Positions 41,746 to 50,479 of a stretch of 64,000 nt of DNA are shown here, piece after piece; position 1 is the first letter of the stretch, and each line of letters opens with the position of its first letter. Made by a program: the position numbers and the translations under genes. The notes beneath the pieces were generated by a model. It ran no database searches and was not told the origin of the DNA. It saw only the letters and a program-made list of their open reading frames with translations. Source of the DNA: Rathayibacter sp. SD072 (GTDB lineage: Bacteria > Actinomycetota > Actinomycetes > Actinomycetales > Microbacteriaceae); the NCBI RefSeq assembly GCF_017355185.1, contig NZ_JADILJ010000019.1, forward strand, positions 1 through 64,000, in the 5' to 3' direction.

Positions 41746-42483
41746 TCAGGATCCGATCGAGTCCTGCGGGCGGCCGGACTTCAGTGCGGCCAGTCGCGCC
41801 TCGACCTCGGTCATCTCGCCGAGGTCCTCCAGCGACTCGAACTGGGCGTCGAGGCTCGAGGAGGCGAGCTCCTCGGCGCCGCGGACGCGCGCCTCCTCGC
41901 GGCGGATCTTCTGCTCGAAGCGGCTCACCTCGCTGGTGGGGTCCATGATGTCGATGCTCTTGATGGCGTCCTGGACCTGGGTCTGCGCCTCGACGGTCTT
42001 GGAGCGGGCGATCAGCTCGTCGCGCTTGGACGAGAGCTGGTTCAGCTTCTCGCGCATCTGGTTCAGGCCCGACTTGAGCTTGTCGACGACCTCGGTCTGC
42101 GAGGCGATGGTCGGCTCGGCGTCCCTCGCCTCCTTCTCGGACTGGATCTGGCGCTGCAGTGCGACCTTCGCGAGGGCGTCGAACTTGTCGGCGTCGCCGG
42201 TGCTGCCGGAGGAGCGGAGGTCGTCGGCCTTGCGGCTCGCCGCGAGCGCCTTGGCGCCCCACTCCTGCGCGTTGTCGACGTCCTCGCGGTAGTCGTCCTC
42301 GAGCAGGCGCAGGTTGCCGATGGTCTGCGCGATGGCGGCCTCGGCGTCGCGGATGCTGTCGGTGTAGTCCCGCACCATCTGGTCGAGCATCTTCTGCGGG
42401 TCCTCGGCCTGGTCGAGGAGCGCGTTGATGTTCGCCTTCGCGAGCTGCGCGATGCGTCCGAAGATGGACTGTCTCTGGGCCAT
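41746..42483 (-). CDS. pspA: PspA/IM30 family membrane-stress protein
   Basis: 245 residues, wholly helical with a long coiled coil, the usual PspA length. The N-terminal amphipathic helix (SIFGRIAQLAKANINALLD) would bind membranes; ESCRT-III-like helices follow (EDPQKMLDQMVRDYTDSI; RQIQSEKEARDAEPTIASQ). PspA protects the membrane when proton motive force falls or the envelope is damaged. AAGGAGAGACAGC supplies a good ribosome site before the ATG. It follows the TPM-domain gene by 56 bases on the same strand and is probably co-transcribed. Confidence 0.92.
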   Translation of the reverse strand: MAQRQSIFGRIAQLAKANINALLDQAEDPQKMLDQMVRDYTDSIRDAEAAIAQTIGNLRLLEDDYREDVDNAQEWGAKALAASRKADDLRSSGSTGDADKFDALAKVALQRQIQSEKEARDAEPTIASQTEVVDKLKSGLNQMREKLNQLSSKRDELIARSKTVEAQTQVQDAIKSIDIMDPTSEVSRFEQKIRREEARVRGAEELASSSLDAQFESLEDLGEMTEVEARLAALKSGRPQDSIGS

Positions 42484-42539
42484 GCTGTCTCTCCTTGCGT
42501 GGTGGATGGATGCGTCGTGGAGGGGTGAGGGGAGCGGGG

Positions 42540-44621
42540 TCAGAAGCGGCCGCCGCCGCCACGGCGACCGCCGCCGCCGCCGAAGCCGCCGCCGCTGGAC
42601 CGGCGGGAGCCGCCGCCGAAGCCGCCGCCGGACGAGCCGCCGAAGCCGCCTCCGCCGAAGCCGCCCGAGCGGTAGCCGGAGCGCCGGCCGCCGCCCAGCA
42701 GGGACTCGACGAGGATCCCGCCGAGGAACGCCCCGGTGGTGTTCCCGCCGAAGGGGCTGCCCGCGGCGCTCGGCGACGCGTAGCCGCTCATGTCCGAGCG
42801 GGCCTGCTGCAGCGCCTGCTCGGCGAGGGCGGAGGCGCGCTGCGCGGAGGCGAGCGCCTCGCGCGGGTCGGTCGCGGCGATCTGCGCGGCGTACTCCGAG
42901 GCGCGGGCGGCCTCGGCGAGGCGGGTGCGCGCGAGCGAGCCGACCGCTCCGCGGCGTGCGGCGATGAAGTCCTCGGCGGCCGCGACGCGGCTGCGCGCAC
43001 TCGTCAGCTCGGCGGCGAGGGCGGCGCGCTCGCGCTCGCGCTGCGCCTGGGCGTCGCGGTAGCCGCCGACGGCCGAGTCGATCGTGCTGTCGGCCGCGGC
43101 GAGGGTGGCGAGCAGTCCCAGCGGGTCGTTCGGGCGGACGGAGGCGGCGCGCTCGACCCGGTCGAGGGACGACTCCGTCTGCGCGACGGCGGCTCCCATG
43201 TTCGCGACGAGGGGAGCGGTGGCGGGATCCGAGGAGTCCGCCGCGGCGGCGAGGGCGCGGCCCTGGGCGACGTCGGCGCGGATCTCGGCGATCCGCGCCG
43301 CGAGCGTCCCCTCGGCCTCGCGCAGATCGGCGGCGCGGGTGGCGACCGAGTCGAGCAGACCGGAGGCCTGCTCCGCCGCCTGCTGACCGGCGCGCAGGAG
43401 CACGGCCGCGCGCCCGGTGTCACCGGCGGCGAGGGCCTCGCGGGCCGACGCGACGCCGTCGCGCGCGAAGCGGAGGCGGTCCTCGGCCTGGTCGGCGTCG
43501 TCCTCGACGTCGTCGATCGCGGTCGGCGCGTAGGCGGCCGCGAGCTCGCCGAGGATCGCGCGGGTGGGGGCGACGCGGGCCGCGACCGCCTCGACGCGTG
43601 CGGAGAGATGCGCAGCCACCTCCGGAGCGTTCTTCTCGAGGTCGCGCAACTGCTCGAACGCCTCGGCCTTCTCGTCCAGCGCCTGCTCGGCGTCGGCGCA
43701 GAGCTGCAGGATCCGGGAGTAGCCGTCGCGGCGCTCCTGGTCGGTGTCGGGCTCGGCGTCGTCGAGGCGCTGCTGGAGGCCGAAGGCCTCGCCGAGCAGG
43801 CGCTTCGCGGTCGCCAGCGCCTCGCGGAAGGGACCCGTCGCGTCGGAGCCGAACTGCGCCTCCGCGAAGCCCACCTCCTGCTCGCTGGTGCGCACGGCGT
43901 CGTCGGCGTGCACGAGGGCGGAGCCGGCGCGGGTGGCGAGCTCGTCGATCGACGCTTCGGCGGCCTCCGCGGCCTTGCGACGGCGCGAGCGGCGGACGAG
44001 GAGGAGCACCACGACGCCCAGGACCACGAGGACGGCGAGGACCGCGAGGACGACGGTCGCGCCCCGGTCGAGCGACTCCCCGGCGGTCGGCGCGTCGAGG
44101 CGCTCGCCGATCCGGTCGGCCGCGGCGACCGCGGCCCCGGCCCAGTCGCCCTCGACGAGCTGCGGCTCGATGTCCTCGCTCTGCAGCGACGAGAGCTGCG
44201 CGTCGTCGAGCGGGAAGCCGCTCGCGACCGACACCTGGTACTGCCGCGCGTCGACCGCGACGGCGAGGAGGACGTCCTCCTCGCCCAGCCCGTTGAGGTC
44301 GGCCGTGGCGTCGGACCAGCGCTCGTCGCCCGAGACGCCGGTGAAGTCGTCGACGTAGGTCACGAACAGCTGGACGCGGTGCTCGTCGTAGAGCCGCGCG
44401 ACGGCCGACTCGATCTCGGCCGAGTCTCCGGAGTCGAGCGCGCCGACCGAGTCGAGCACCGGGGAGGAGCCGAGCGTCACGGGATCCTCGGCGACGGCGG
44501 CGGGAGCGCCGGCCAGCGCTGCTCCGGCACCGATCAGCAGGGCGGCGACCGCGCCCAGGAGAGACCGTCGCGCGGCGGGGCGCCCGCGGACGTCGGACCG
44601 GTGGTTCGCTGACGCGGTCAT
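42540..44621 (-). CDS. Exported TPM-domain membrane protein with Gly-rich tail
   Basis: 693 residues. Signal peptide (RRSLLGAVAALLIGAGAALA, cleavage near AVAED), then an extracytoplasmic TPM domain (about 50-165; LDSVGALDSGDSAEIESAV, VQLFVTYVDDFTG), one membrane helix (about 188-210), then a long cytoplasmic Ala/Arg/Glu coiled coil (about 215-590), and a tail of Gly-Gly-Phe-Gly repeats with Arg (about 620-693). TPM proteins serve in photosystem repair and stress. Together with PspA downstream it suggests an envelope-stress operon. AAGGAG precedes the ATG. The Gly/Phe/Arg tail may drive self-association (inference). Confidence 0.88.
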   Translation of the reverse strand: MTASANHRSDVRGRPAARRSLLGAVAALLIGAGAALAGAPAAVAEDPVTLGSSPVLDSVGALDSGDSAEIESAVARLYDEHRVQLFVTYVDDFTGVSGDERWSDATADLNGLGEEDVLLAVAVDARQYQVSVASGFPLDDAQLSSLQSEDIEPQLVEGDWAGAAVAAADRIGERLDAPTAGESLDRGATVVLAVLAVLVVLGVVVLLLVRRSRRRKAAEAAEASIDELATRAGSALVHADDAVRTSEQEVGFAEAQFGSDATGPFREALATAKRLLGEAFGLQQRLDDAEPDTDQERRDGYSRILQLCADAEQALDEKAEAFEQLRDLEKNAPEVAAHLSARVEAVAARVAPTRAILGELAAAYAPTAIDDVEDDADQAEDRLRFARDGVASAREALAAGDTGRAAVLLRAGQQAAEQASGLLDSVATRAADLREAEGTLAARIAEIRADVAQGRALAAAADSSDPATAPLVANMGAAVAQTESSLDRVERAASVRPNDPLGLLATLAAADSTIDSAVGGYRDAQAQRERERAALAAELTSARSRVAAAEDFIAARRGAVGSLARTRLAEAARASEYAAQIAATDPREALASAQRASALAEQALQQARSDMSGYASPSAAGSPFGGNTTGAFLGGILVESLLGGGRRSGYRSGGFGGGGFGGSSGGGFGGGSRRSSGGGFGGGGGRRGGGGRF

Positions 44622-44831
44622 CGCGCACACTCCTTCGTCGTTCGCCTCCCGAGTGTAGACAGGCGAGTCGACGCGAGCCCGCCAGGATCCCGGGCGGATC
44701 GCCGCGGAGCGCGCCGGGGGAGGGCGGCGCATGGGAGAACGCCGGGAGCAGGAATGTGCGCGCCGCGGGCGCGGTTCCCCTCCGCGGTGCCACAGCACCC
44801 CAACCGCACGACCCCCGACGAAAGGCCCTCC

Positions 44832-45908
44832 GTGGATCCCTTCTCCCCGCTCACCGCCGGTGACCTCGAACTCCCCAACCGCGTCGTCATGGCGCCGATG
44901 ACGCGCCTGCGCGCCGACGAGAACGGCGTCCCCGGCGCCCTCATCGCCGAGCACTACGCCCAGCGCGCGAGCCTGGGCCTGATCATCAGCGAGGGCGTGT
45001 TCCCGAGCGCCGAGTCCAAGGGCTACGCCGGGCAGCCGGGCATCGCGACCGCCGAGCAGGCCGAGGGCTGGCGCGCCGTCGCCGACGCCGTGCACGCCGC
45101 CGGCGGCCGCATCGTCATGCAGGTCATGAACGCGGGCCGCGTCTCGCACACCGCCATCACCGGGACCGACCGCATCGTCGCTCCCAGCGCGATCGCGATC
45201 GACGGAGAGGTCCGCGTCCCCGGCGACGACAAGGCCCGCTTCCCCGTGCCGCACGCGCTGAGCACCGAGGAGCTCGCCGTCGTGCGCGACGAGTTCGTCG
45301 CCGCCGCCCGCCGCGCGGTCGACGCCGGCTTCGACGGAGTCGAGGTCCACTCGGCCAACGGCTACCTGCTGCACGAGTTCCTCTCGCCCGTCTCGAACGT
45401 GCGCACCGACGCCTACGGCGGAAGCCCCGCCGCGCGCGCCGCGTTCCCGATCGAGGTCACCCGCGCGATCGCCGACGAGATCGGCGCCGGTCGCGTCGGC
45501 ATCCGCATCTCGCCGAGCCACAACATCCAGGACGTCCTCGAGACCGACGCCGACGACGTGCGCGCCACCTACGAGGCCCTCGTCGACGGACTCGCGCCGC
45601 TCGGGCTGTCGTACCTCAGCGTCCTGCACGCCGAGCCCGCGGGGAAGCTCGTCCAGGACCTCCGCTCGCGCTTCGGCGGCGTGCTCATCGCGAACAGCGG
45701 GTTCGGATCGCCGACCACGCGCGACGAGGTCCGCTCGCTGATCGCCGACGGCCACGCCGACGCCGTCGCGGTCGGCCGCCCGGTCATGGCCAACCCCGAC
45801 CTCGTCGAGCGCTGGCAGGGCGGGCACCCCGAGAACGAGCTCGACCAGGCCACGGTCTACGCGAGCGGAGCCGAGGGCTACACCGACTACGAGCGCCTCT
45901 CGGCGTAG
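44832..45908 (+). CDS. Old yellow enzyme family NADH:flavin oxidoreductase
   Basis: 358 residues with an FMN-binding TIM barrel: VMAPMTRLRADENGVP near 22 (flavin contacts), MNAGRVSH near 100, and catalytic VHSANGYLLHEFLSP near 176, with the His/Asn pair that binds the substrate carbonyl. C-terminal AVGRPVMANPDLV holds the FMN phosphate. It reduces activated C=C bonds such as enones, related to N-ethylmaleimide reductase. The start is GTG 44832, with AAAGG upstream; an in-frame ATG at 44754 would add an unconserved Pro-rich tail. Ends at a strong terminator. Confidence 0.9.
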   Translation: MDPFSPLTAGDLELPNRVVMAPMTRLRADENGVPGALIAEHYAQRASLGLIISEGVFPSAESKGYAGQPGIATAEQAEGWRAVADAVHAAGGRIVMQVMNAGRVSHTAITGTDRIVAPSAIAIDGEVRVPGDDKARFPVPHALSTEELAVVRDEFVAAARRAVDAGFDGVEVHSANGYLLHEFLSPVSNVRTDAYGGSPAARAAFPIEVTRAIADEIGAGRVGIRISPSHNIQDVLETDADDVRATYEALVDGLAPLGLSYLSVLHAEPAGKLVQDLRSRFGGVLIANSGFGSPTTRDEVRSLIADGHADAVAVGRPVMANPDLVERWQGGHPENELDQATVYASGAEGYTDYERLSA

Positions 45909-45916
45909 TCGCACCG

Positions 45917-45956
45917 ACGACGAAGGCCCGCTCCCTCTCGGGGCGGGCTTCGTCGT
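45917..45956. terminator. Bidirectional terminator
   Basis: ACGACGAAG...CCCGC pairs with GCGGG...CTTCGTCGT, with one bulged G, between the convergent OYE gene and the tiny gene at 45965. Confidence 0.75.
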
Positions 45957-45964
45957 GTCCGGGA

Positions 45965-46129
45965 TCAGCCCCGGTGCTTGAGCTCGTCCTCGATCGCGGC
46001 GTCCTCCTCGGGGGACAGCTCGTGCTCGACGTCCTCGGGGCCGGCGGTCTCGCCGATCCGGCCCTCGCCCAGGGCCTTGATCGAGTCGATGTCGTCGGTC
46101 AGCGCCGCGTCGTCCGGCGAGCCGCTCAC
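45965..46129 (-). CDS. Tiny acidic protein
   Basis: 54 residues, strongly acidic (SGSPDDAALTDDIDSIKALG; ending LSPEEDAAIEDELKHRG), probably one helix with disordered ends. Not recognised. The GTG start overlaps the stop of the gene at 46126 by 4 bases (GTGA), the same coupling seen in the real operons here, and a terminator follows directly; this is the main support for it being a gene. Confidence 0.5.
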   Translation of the reverse strand: MSGSPDDAALTDDIDSIKALGEGRIGETAGPEDVEHELSPEEDAAIEDELKHRG

Positions 46130-46368
46130 GAGCCGGTCCCGATCTCTCCGGCCGAGACGGCCTCGGCGTACTTGCGGAGGTCCGGCCCGGGCTCGAAGTC
46201 GATGAAGCGGTCCTTCAGCCGGGCGTTCAGCTCGGCGAAGACGTCCTCCCAGGGTTCGCCCTTCTTGCTCTGGGCGAGATCGAGCACCGCCTCGCGGAGG
46301 ACACGGTCCGAGTCCTCGAGGATCTTGCTGCGGGCTTCGTCGTTCCAGCGGATGTCCTGTGCGTCCAT
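46126..46368 (-). CDS. Small conserved-looking helical protein
   Basis: 80 residues, mixed-charge and helical: DIRWNDEARSKILEDSDRVL, then DLAQSKKGEPWEDVFAELN. No family recognised and no signal or membrane segment. ATG 46368 has a TACGGT box exactly 6 bases upstream without a ribosome site. It overlaps the following tiny gene by 4 bases. Probably a real two-gene unit of unknown role. Confidence 0.6.
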   Translation of the reverse strand: MDAQDIRWNDEARSKILEDSDRVLREAVLDLAQSKKGEPWEDVFAELNARLKDRFIDFEPGPDLRKYAEAVSAGEIGTGS

Positions 46369-46456
46369 GCTCCGACCGTAGGCGGGGGTGCGGGGGCGCC
46401 GCAGGGACTTGCGGAGTGCGGATCGGAGGCGTAGGCACCGCCTCCGATCCGCCCGC

Positions 46457-47449
46457 TCACGCCAGGGCCGGCAGGACCTCGCGCTCGAACAGCTCGATCC
46501 CCGAGCGGTCGTACGCCGCGTCGGGGAAGTAGAAGATGCCGTAGTCCATGCCGCGCGCGGCCATGTCGGCGAGCCGGTCGACGATCTGCCCGGGGGTGCC
46601 GACGGCGAGTGCCTCGGGCGAGCGGTACTCCGCGACGAACGACGCGGCGGCCTCGGCGCCGAGGAACGGGGCGACCCGCTCCTCGAGGCGCTGCAGGCCC
46701 CGCTCGACCTCCGCCTCCGTCTCGCCGATCATCACGTTGTAGTTGGCGCTGCGGGTGATCGCCGAGAAGTCGGTGCCGAGGCGCTCGCAGTGCGCGCGCA
46801 GCACCTCGCTCTTCTGATCGAACGCCTCAGGAGCGCCGGCGAAGTTCGTGTACTGCGCGTACTGCGCCGCGATGCGCAGGGTGACCTTCTCGCCTCCGCC
46901 CGCGACCCAGAGCGGGATACCGCCCTCCTGCAGCGGCAGCGGCCGGTTCTGCGCGCCGTCGACGGTGTAGTAGCGGCCGTCGAGAGTCGCGGACCCGGTG
47001 GTCCACGCCTGGCGCATGATCTGGACGCCCTCGTCGAGCCGGCCGAGCCGCTCCCCGATGCGGGGGAACCCGTAGCCGTAGGCGCGCCACTCGTGCTCGT
47101 ACCAGCCACCGCCGATGCCCATCTCGACGCGGCCGCCCGAGACCACGTCGACGGTCGTGGCGATCTTGGCGAGGTGCGCGGGGTTGCGGTACGACATGCA
47201 GGTGCACATCTGGCCGAGGCGGACGCGCGAGGTGGTGGCTGCGAAGGCCGCCATGAGCGTCCACGCCTCGTGCGTCGCCTCCTCGGTCACCACCGGCACG
47301 GTGTGGAAGTGGTCGTACACCCAGATCGACTCCCAGGCGCCGGCATCGGCGTGCCGGGCGAGGTCGTTCATGGTGCGCCACTGGTCGGCGGGGTCGATGC
47401 CGACGAGGTCGTGGCGCCAGCCCTGGGGGATGAAGAGTCCGAATCGCAT
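46457..47449 (-). CDS. F420-type LLM-class oxidoreductase
   Basis: 330 residues, luciferase-like TIM barrel: MRFGLFIPQGWRHDL, then WESIWVYDHFHTVPV near 40, RVRLGQMCTCMSYRNPAHLA near 75 and GRVEMGIGGGWYEHEW near 105. The bulge and GGGWYEHE pattern are typical of coenzyme F420-dependent actinobacterial enzymes rather than FMN monooxygenases; no partner reductase adjoins it, consistent with F420. Substrate unknown. ATG 47449 has a TAGGGT box 7 bases upstream and no ribosome site, suggesting a leaderless message. Divergent from the TauE gene. Confidence 0.85.
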   Translation of the reverse strand: MRFGLFIPQGWRHDLVGIDPADQWRTMNDLARHADAGAWESIWVYDHFHTVPVVTEEATHEAWTLMAAFAATTSRVRLGQMCTCMSYRNPAHLAKIATTVDVVSGGRVEMGIGGGWYEHEWRAYGYGFPRIGERLGRLDEGVQIMRQAWTTGSATLDGRYYTVDGAQNRPLPLQEGGIPLWVAGGGEKVTLRIAAQYAQYTNFAGAPEAFDQKSEVLRAHCERLGTDFSAITRSANYNVMIGETEAEVERGLQRLEERVAPFLGAEAAASFVAEYRSPEALAVGTPGQIVDRLADMAARGMDYGIFYFPDAAYDRSGIELFEREVLPALA

Positions 47450-47504
47450 GCCGCCGACCCTAGGGCGGCCCGGGCGGGAGGTCGAGGGGGTGGGAGCGCT
47501 CCAG

Positions 47505-47510
47505 TACGCT
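47505..47510 (+). promoter_or_regulatory. Leaderless-type -10 box for the TauE gene
   Basis: TACGCT ends 8 bases before ATG 47519. A GGAGCGCTCC palindrome lies directly upstream (47491-47502), where it could control access to the promoter. Confidence 0.4.
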
Positions 47511-47518
47511 CCGAAGCG

Positions 47519-48325
47519 ATGCTGGACTTCACCTCGGACCTCGGTCTCCCGATCATCGCGCTGATGGTCCTCGCGGCCTTCGCGGCCGGCTGGATCGACG
47601 CGGTGGTGGGCGGCGGAGGCCTCCTCCAGCTGCCCGCCCTGCTCCTCGTGCCCGGGATCTCGCCGGTGCAGGCGCTGGCCACCAACAAGCTCGCGTCGAT
47701 CTTCGGCACCACGACCAGCGCGATCACGTTCTTCCGGCGGGCCAGACCCGACCTCCGCACGGCGCTGCCGATGGCGGCGGTCGCCCTCGCGGGCAGCTAC
47801 GGAGGCGCGACGCTCGCGGGGCTGCTGCCCTCCTCCGTCTTCAAGCCGATCATCGTCGTCGCGCTGATCGTCGTCGCCGTCGTCACGATCGCGCGACCGA
47901 CGATGGGCAGCGTCACCGCGCTCAAGCACGCGGGGCGGCGGCACCTGGCGACCGCGGCGGTGCTGGGCCTGGTGATCGGCTTCTACGACGGACTGATCGG
48001 CCCCGGCACGGGGACGTTCCTGATCATCGCGCTGATCACCGCCCTCGGCTACGACTTCCTCCTCGCCAGCGCCAAGGCGAAGATCGTCAACGTCGCGACG
48101 AACCTCGGGGCGCTGCTCTACTTCGTCCCCGGCGGGCACGTGATCTGGGTGCTGGGCCTCTTCATGGGCCTCGCGAACGTGGCGGGCGCCTACCTGGGGT
48201 CGCGCATGGCGGTGGCCAAGGGGAGCCGCTTCATCCGGATCGCGTTCCTCGCGGTGGTCGGCGCGCTCATCGTGAAGCTCGGCGTCGACGTCTGGACCGA
48301 GAACCTGGCGCCGCTGCTCGGCTGA
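47519..48325 (+). CDS. TauE/SafE family membrane transporter
   Basis: 268 residues with eight membrane segments in two related halves: AGWIDAVVGGGGLLQLPALL near 22 and VIGFYDGLIGPGTGTFLI near 155, the duplicated family motifs. TauE/SafE proteins are thought to export sulfite, sulfoacetate or related organic anions, or import sulfur compounds. The divergent F420-type oxidoreductase shares the intergenic region, but no sulfur-metabolism gene is nearby, so the substrate is open. Confidence 0.87.
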   Translation: MLDFTSDLGLPIIALMVLAAFAAGWIDAVVGGGGLLQLPALLLVPGISPVQALATNKLASIFGTTTSAITFFRRARPDLRTALPMAAVALAGSYGGATLAGLLPSSVFKPIIVVALIVVAVVTIARPTMGSVTALKHAGRRHLATAAVLGLVIGFYDGLIGPGTGTFLIIALITALGYDFLLASAKAKIVNVATNLGALLYFVPGGHVIWVLGLFMGLANVAGAYLGSRMAVAKGSRFIRIAFLAVVGALIVKLGVDVWTENLAPLLG

Positions 48326-48331
48326 GCGGAG

Positions 48332-49018
48332 TCAGGGGGCGACGACCTCGGCGATGATCGTCTCGATCTCGCCCAGGTGCTCGCGCATCGCGAGCGCGGC
48401 CGACTCGCCGTCTCCGGCGGCCAGCGCGTCGAGGATCCTGCGGTGGCCCGCTAGCGAGGCCGTGCGCCCGCGGTCCTCGAGGTGGGAGTAGAGCCGCGCC
48501 TCGACGGTCCACGAGGTGGTCAGGTCGCTCATCGTCACCAGGAGCGGGTTGCCGGTGAGCCGGGCGACGCCGACGTGGAACTCGACGTCCAGCAGCACCG
48601 AGCGGTCGGGATCGTCGCAGCCCGCTGCGCGGTCGAGGACGTCCTCGAGTGCGTGCAGGTCCTCCGGCGTCGCGCGGAGGGCCGCGAGTCGGGCGGTCTC
48701 GGGCTCCAGTACACGACGGAGCTCGGCGGAGTGGGCGAGGTCGGACAGGTGCCGCTCGAGGCCCGAGGCGAGGAGCCGCTCCGCGGGCGGCATCGCGCTG
48801 ACGCGGGTGCCGGAGCCCTGCCGGCGCTCGACGAGGCCGGCCGCCTCCATCCGGGCGAGCGCGTCGCGGACGGCGGTGCGCGAGACCCCGAGCTCGGCGG
48901 CGATCGCCCGCTCCGAATCGAGCCGGGCGCCGGGGAGGAGCCTGCCCCGGGCGATCTGGCCCTCGAGGTGCCGGACGACGACGGCGGGCACCGTCTCGGC
49001 GGCGGAGGTCTCGACCAC
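48332..49018 (-). CDS. FadR/FCD-type GntR regulator
   Basis: 228 residues. Winged helix (about 10-75): GARLDSERAIAAELGVSRTA, VRDALARMEAAGLVERRQGS. The all-helical FCD ligand domain (about 85-225) has the metal-binding pattern Asp in LDVEFHVGVARLTGN and His in GHRRILDALAAGD and MREHLGEIE. Such regulators usually sense carboxylates. It is divergent from the dicarboxylate symporter at 49188, and a TGGTCCTACCA operator lies between. GTG 49018 is chosen because AGGAAGGG lies 8 bases upstream; an in-frame ATG at 49066 has no such site. Confidence 0.85.
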   Translation of the reverse strand: MVETSAAETVPAVVVRHLEGQIARGRLLPGARLDSERAIAAELGVSRTAVRDALARMEAAGLVERRQGSGTRVSAMPPAERLLASGLERHLSDLAHSAELRRVLEPETARLAALRATPEDLHALEDVLDRAAGCDDPDRSVLLDVEFHVGVARLTGNPLLVTMSDLTTSWTVEARLYSHLEDRGRTASLAGHRRILDALAAGDGESAALAMREHLGEIETIIAEVVAP

Positions 49019-49137
49019 GGACTGCCCTTCCTGCGCCCCGGGATGCGGGGCGGACCCTCCGATCATCACACGGGGCCGGCGGCCGTCACGCACTCGAAAC
49101 ACGGGCGAAGCGCGGGCGCAACACCGGTGCGATTGAT

Positions 49138-49148
49138 TGGTCCTACCA
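49138..49148. promoter_or_regulatory. FadR-type GntR operator
   Basis: TGGTCCTACCA is a perfect TGGT-N3-ACCA palindrome and fits the known FadR-subfamily operator form (NTGGTN0-3ACCAN). It lies 120 bases from the regulator start and 40 bases from the symporter start. Confidence 0.7.
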
Positions 49149-49187
49149 CTTCGGCCCCGGCCGTCCGCCCTCGTCCTCGGAGTCCTC

Positions 49188-50450
49188 ATGAAGCTCAGCG
49201 TCCTCAAGAACCCGGCGACCCGGATCGGCCTCGCGGCCGTCGCCGGGATCGTCTTCGGCCTGATCGCGGGGGAGTGGGCGGGGAACCTCGAGTTCGTCGG
49301 CCAGATCTTCATCCGTCTGATCCAGATGGCGATCGTGCCGCTCGTGATGGCGTCGGTGATCGTGGCGACCGGCTCGATGGGCGGGGTCGGCACCGGCAGG
49401 CTCGCCGCCCGCACGTTCGGCTGGATGATCGGCTTCTCGGTCGTCGCCGCCTCGGTCGCGGTCGGCCTCAGCCTGCTGCTGCAGCCCGGCGCGGGCGCGA
49501 CCTTCTCGGGCGAGCTCGACCCGGCGCTCGAGGAGTCGGCGGCCGAGGCCGCGGGCTGGCAGGACACCCTGCTCGGGTTCTTCTCGACCAACATCATCGC
49601 CTCGATGTCGACGGCGACGATGGTGCCGATCATCGTGTTCTCGCTCCTGTTCGGCATCGCCCTGAACAGCTACGCGACCTCCACCGGCAACACCCTCGTG
49701 CTGAAGGGCCTCGAGCAGCTGCAGCAGATCCTCCTGGTCCTCATCCGCCTCGTGATGCGCATCGCGCCGATCGGAGTGTTCGCCCTGCTCGCCGCGCTCA
49801 CCGGCGAGGTCGGCCTCGCCGTGGTCTCGACCGCGCTCGCGTACCTCGGCACGACCCTGCTGGGCGTGCTGATCCTCACGGTCGTGTTCGTCGTCGTCGT
49901 CACGGTGCGCACCCGCCTGGACCCGCGCCGCCTGCCGCGCAAGCTCGCCGAGCAGACGGTGATCGCGATCACGACCACCAGTTCCGCCGTCACCTTCCCG
50001 ACCGTGCTGCGCAACACCGTCGAGAAGGTGGGAGTGAGCCGCCGGGTGGCCGACTTCACCCTGTCGATCGGGCTCACCATGGGCTCCTACGGCGCGGTGC
50101 TGAACTACACGATCGTCGTCCTCTTCCTCGCGCAGGCCGGCGACGTCGCGCTCTCGCCCGGGCAGATCCTGCTCGGGATGGGCCTCGCGATCCTGCTGAA
50201 CATGGGCACCATCACGGTCCCCGGCGGGTTCCCCGTCGTCGCGCTGTTCCTCGCGACCACCCTCGGCCTCCCGATCCAGGCGGTCGGGCTGCTGATCGCG
50301 GTCGACTGGTTCACCGGGATCTTCCGCACCTTCCTGAACGTCAACGGCGACACCTTCGTCGCGATGCTCGTCGCGAACGCCGACGACGAGATCGACCGCG
50401 AGGTCTACGCGGGCACCCGCGAGGCGGAGCGGGCGGACGTCGCGGTCTAG
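49188..50450 (+). CDS. Dicarboxylate/amino acid:cation symporter (DAACS family)
   Basis: 420 residues of the GltP/DctA fold: eight helices and two hairpins. The Ser-rich hairpin 1 appears as ITTTSSAVTFPTVLRN near 262, helix 7 as LNYTIVVLF near 300, hairpin 2 as NMGTITVPGGFPVV near 340, and helix 8 as DWFTGIFRTFLNVNGDT near 375, all with family substrate/Na+ residues in place. It imports C4-dicarboxylates or acidic amino acids with Na+ or H+. Likely controlled by the divergent FadR-type regulator. No strong ribosome site precedes the ATG. Confidence 0.9.
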   Translation: MKLSVLKNPATRIGLAAVAGIVFGLIAGEWAGNLEFVGQIFIRLIQMAIVPLVMASVIVATGSMGGVGTGRLAARTFGWMIGFSVVAASVAVGLSLLLQPGAGATFSGELDPALEESAAEAAGWQDTLLGFFSTNIIASMSTATMVPIIVFSLLFGIALNSYATSTGNTLVLKGLEQLQQILLVLIRLVMRIAPIGVFALLAALTGEVGLAVVSTALAYLGTTLLGVLILTVVFVVVVTVRTRLDPRRLPRKLAEQTVIAITTTSSAVTFPTVLRNTVEKVGVSRRVADFTLSIGLTMGSYGAVLNYTIVVLFLAQAGDVALSPGQILLGMGLAILLNMGTITVPGGFPVVALFLATTLGLPIQAVGLLIAVDWFTGIFRTFLNVNGDTFVAMLVANADDEIDREVYAGTREAERADVAV

Positions 50451-50479
50451 GGCCGGCCGGTCTCGGCGGGGTCGACAGC

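Noticed and set aside
42495-44612. 705-codon plus-strand open frame opposite the TPM gene
   Set aside because: It mirrors the coiled-coil codons of the real gene and is a low-complexity Gly/Arg/Ala string with no domain.
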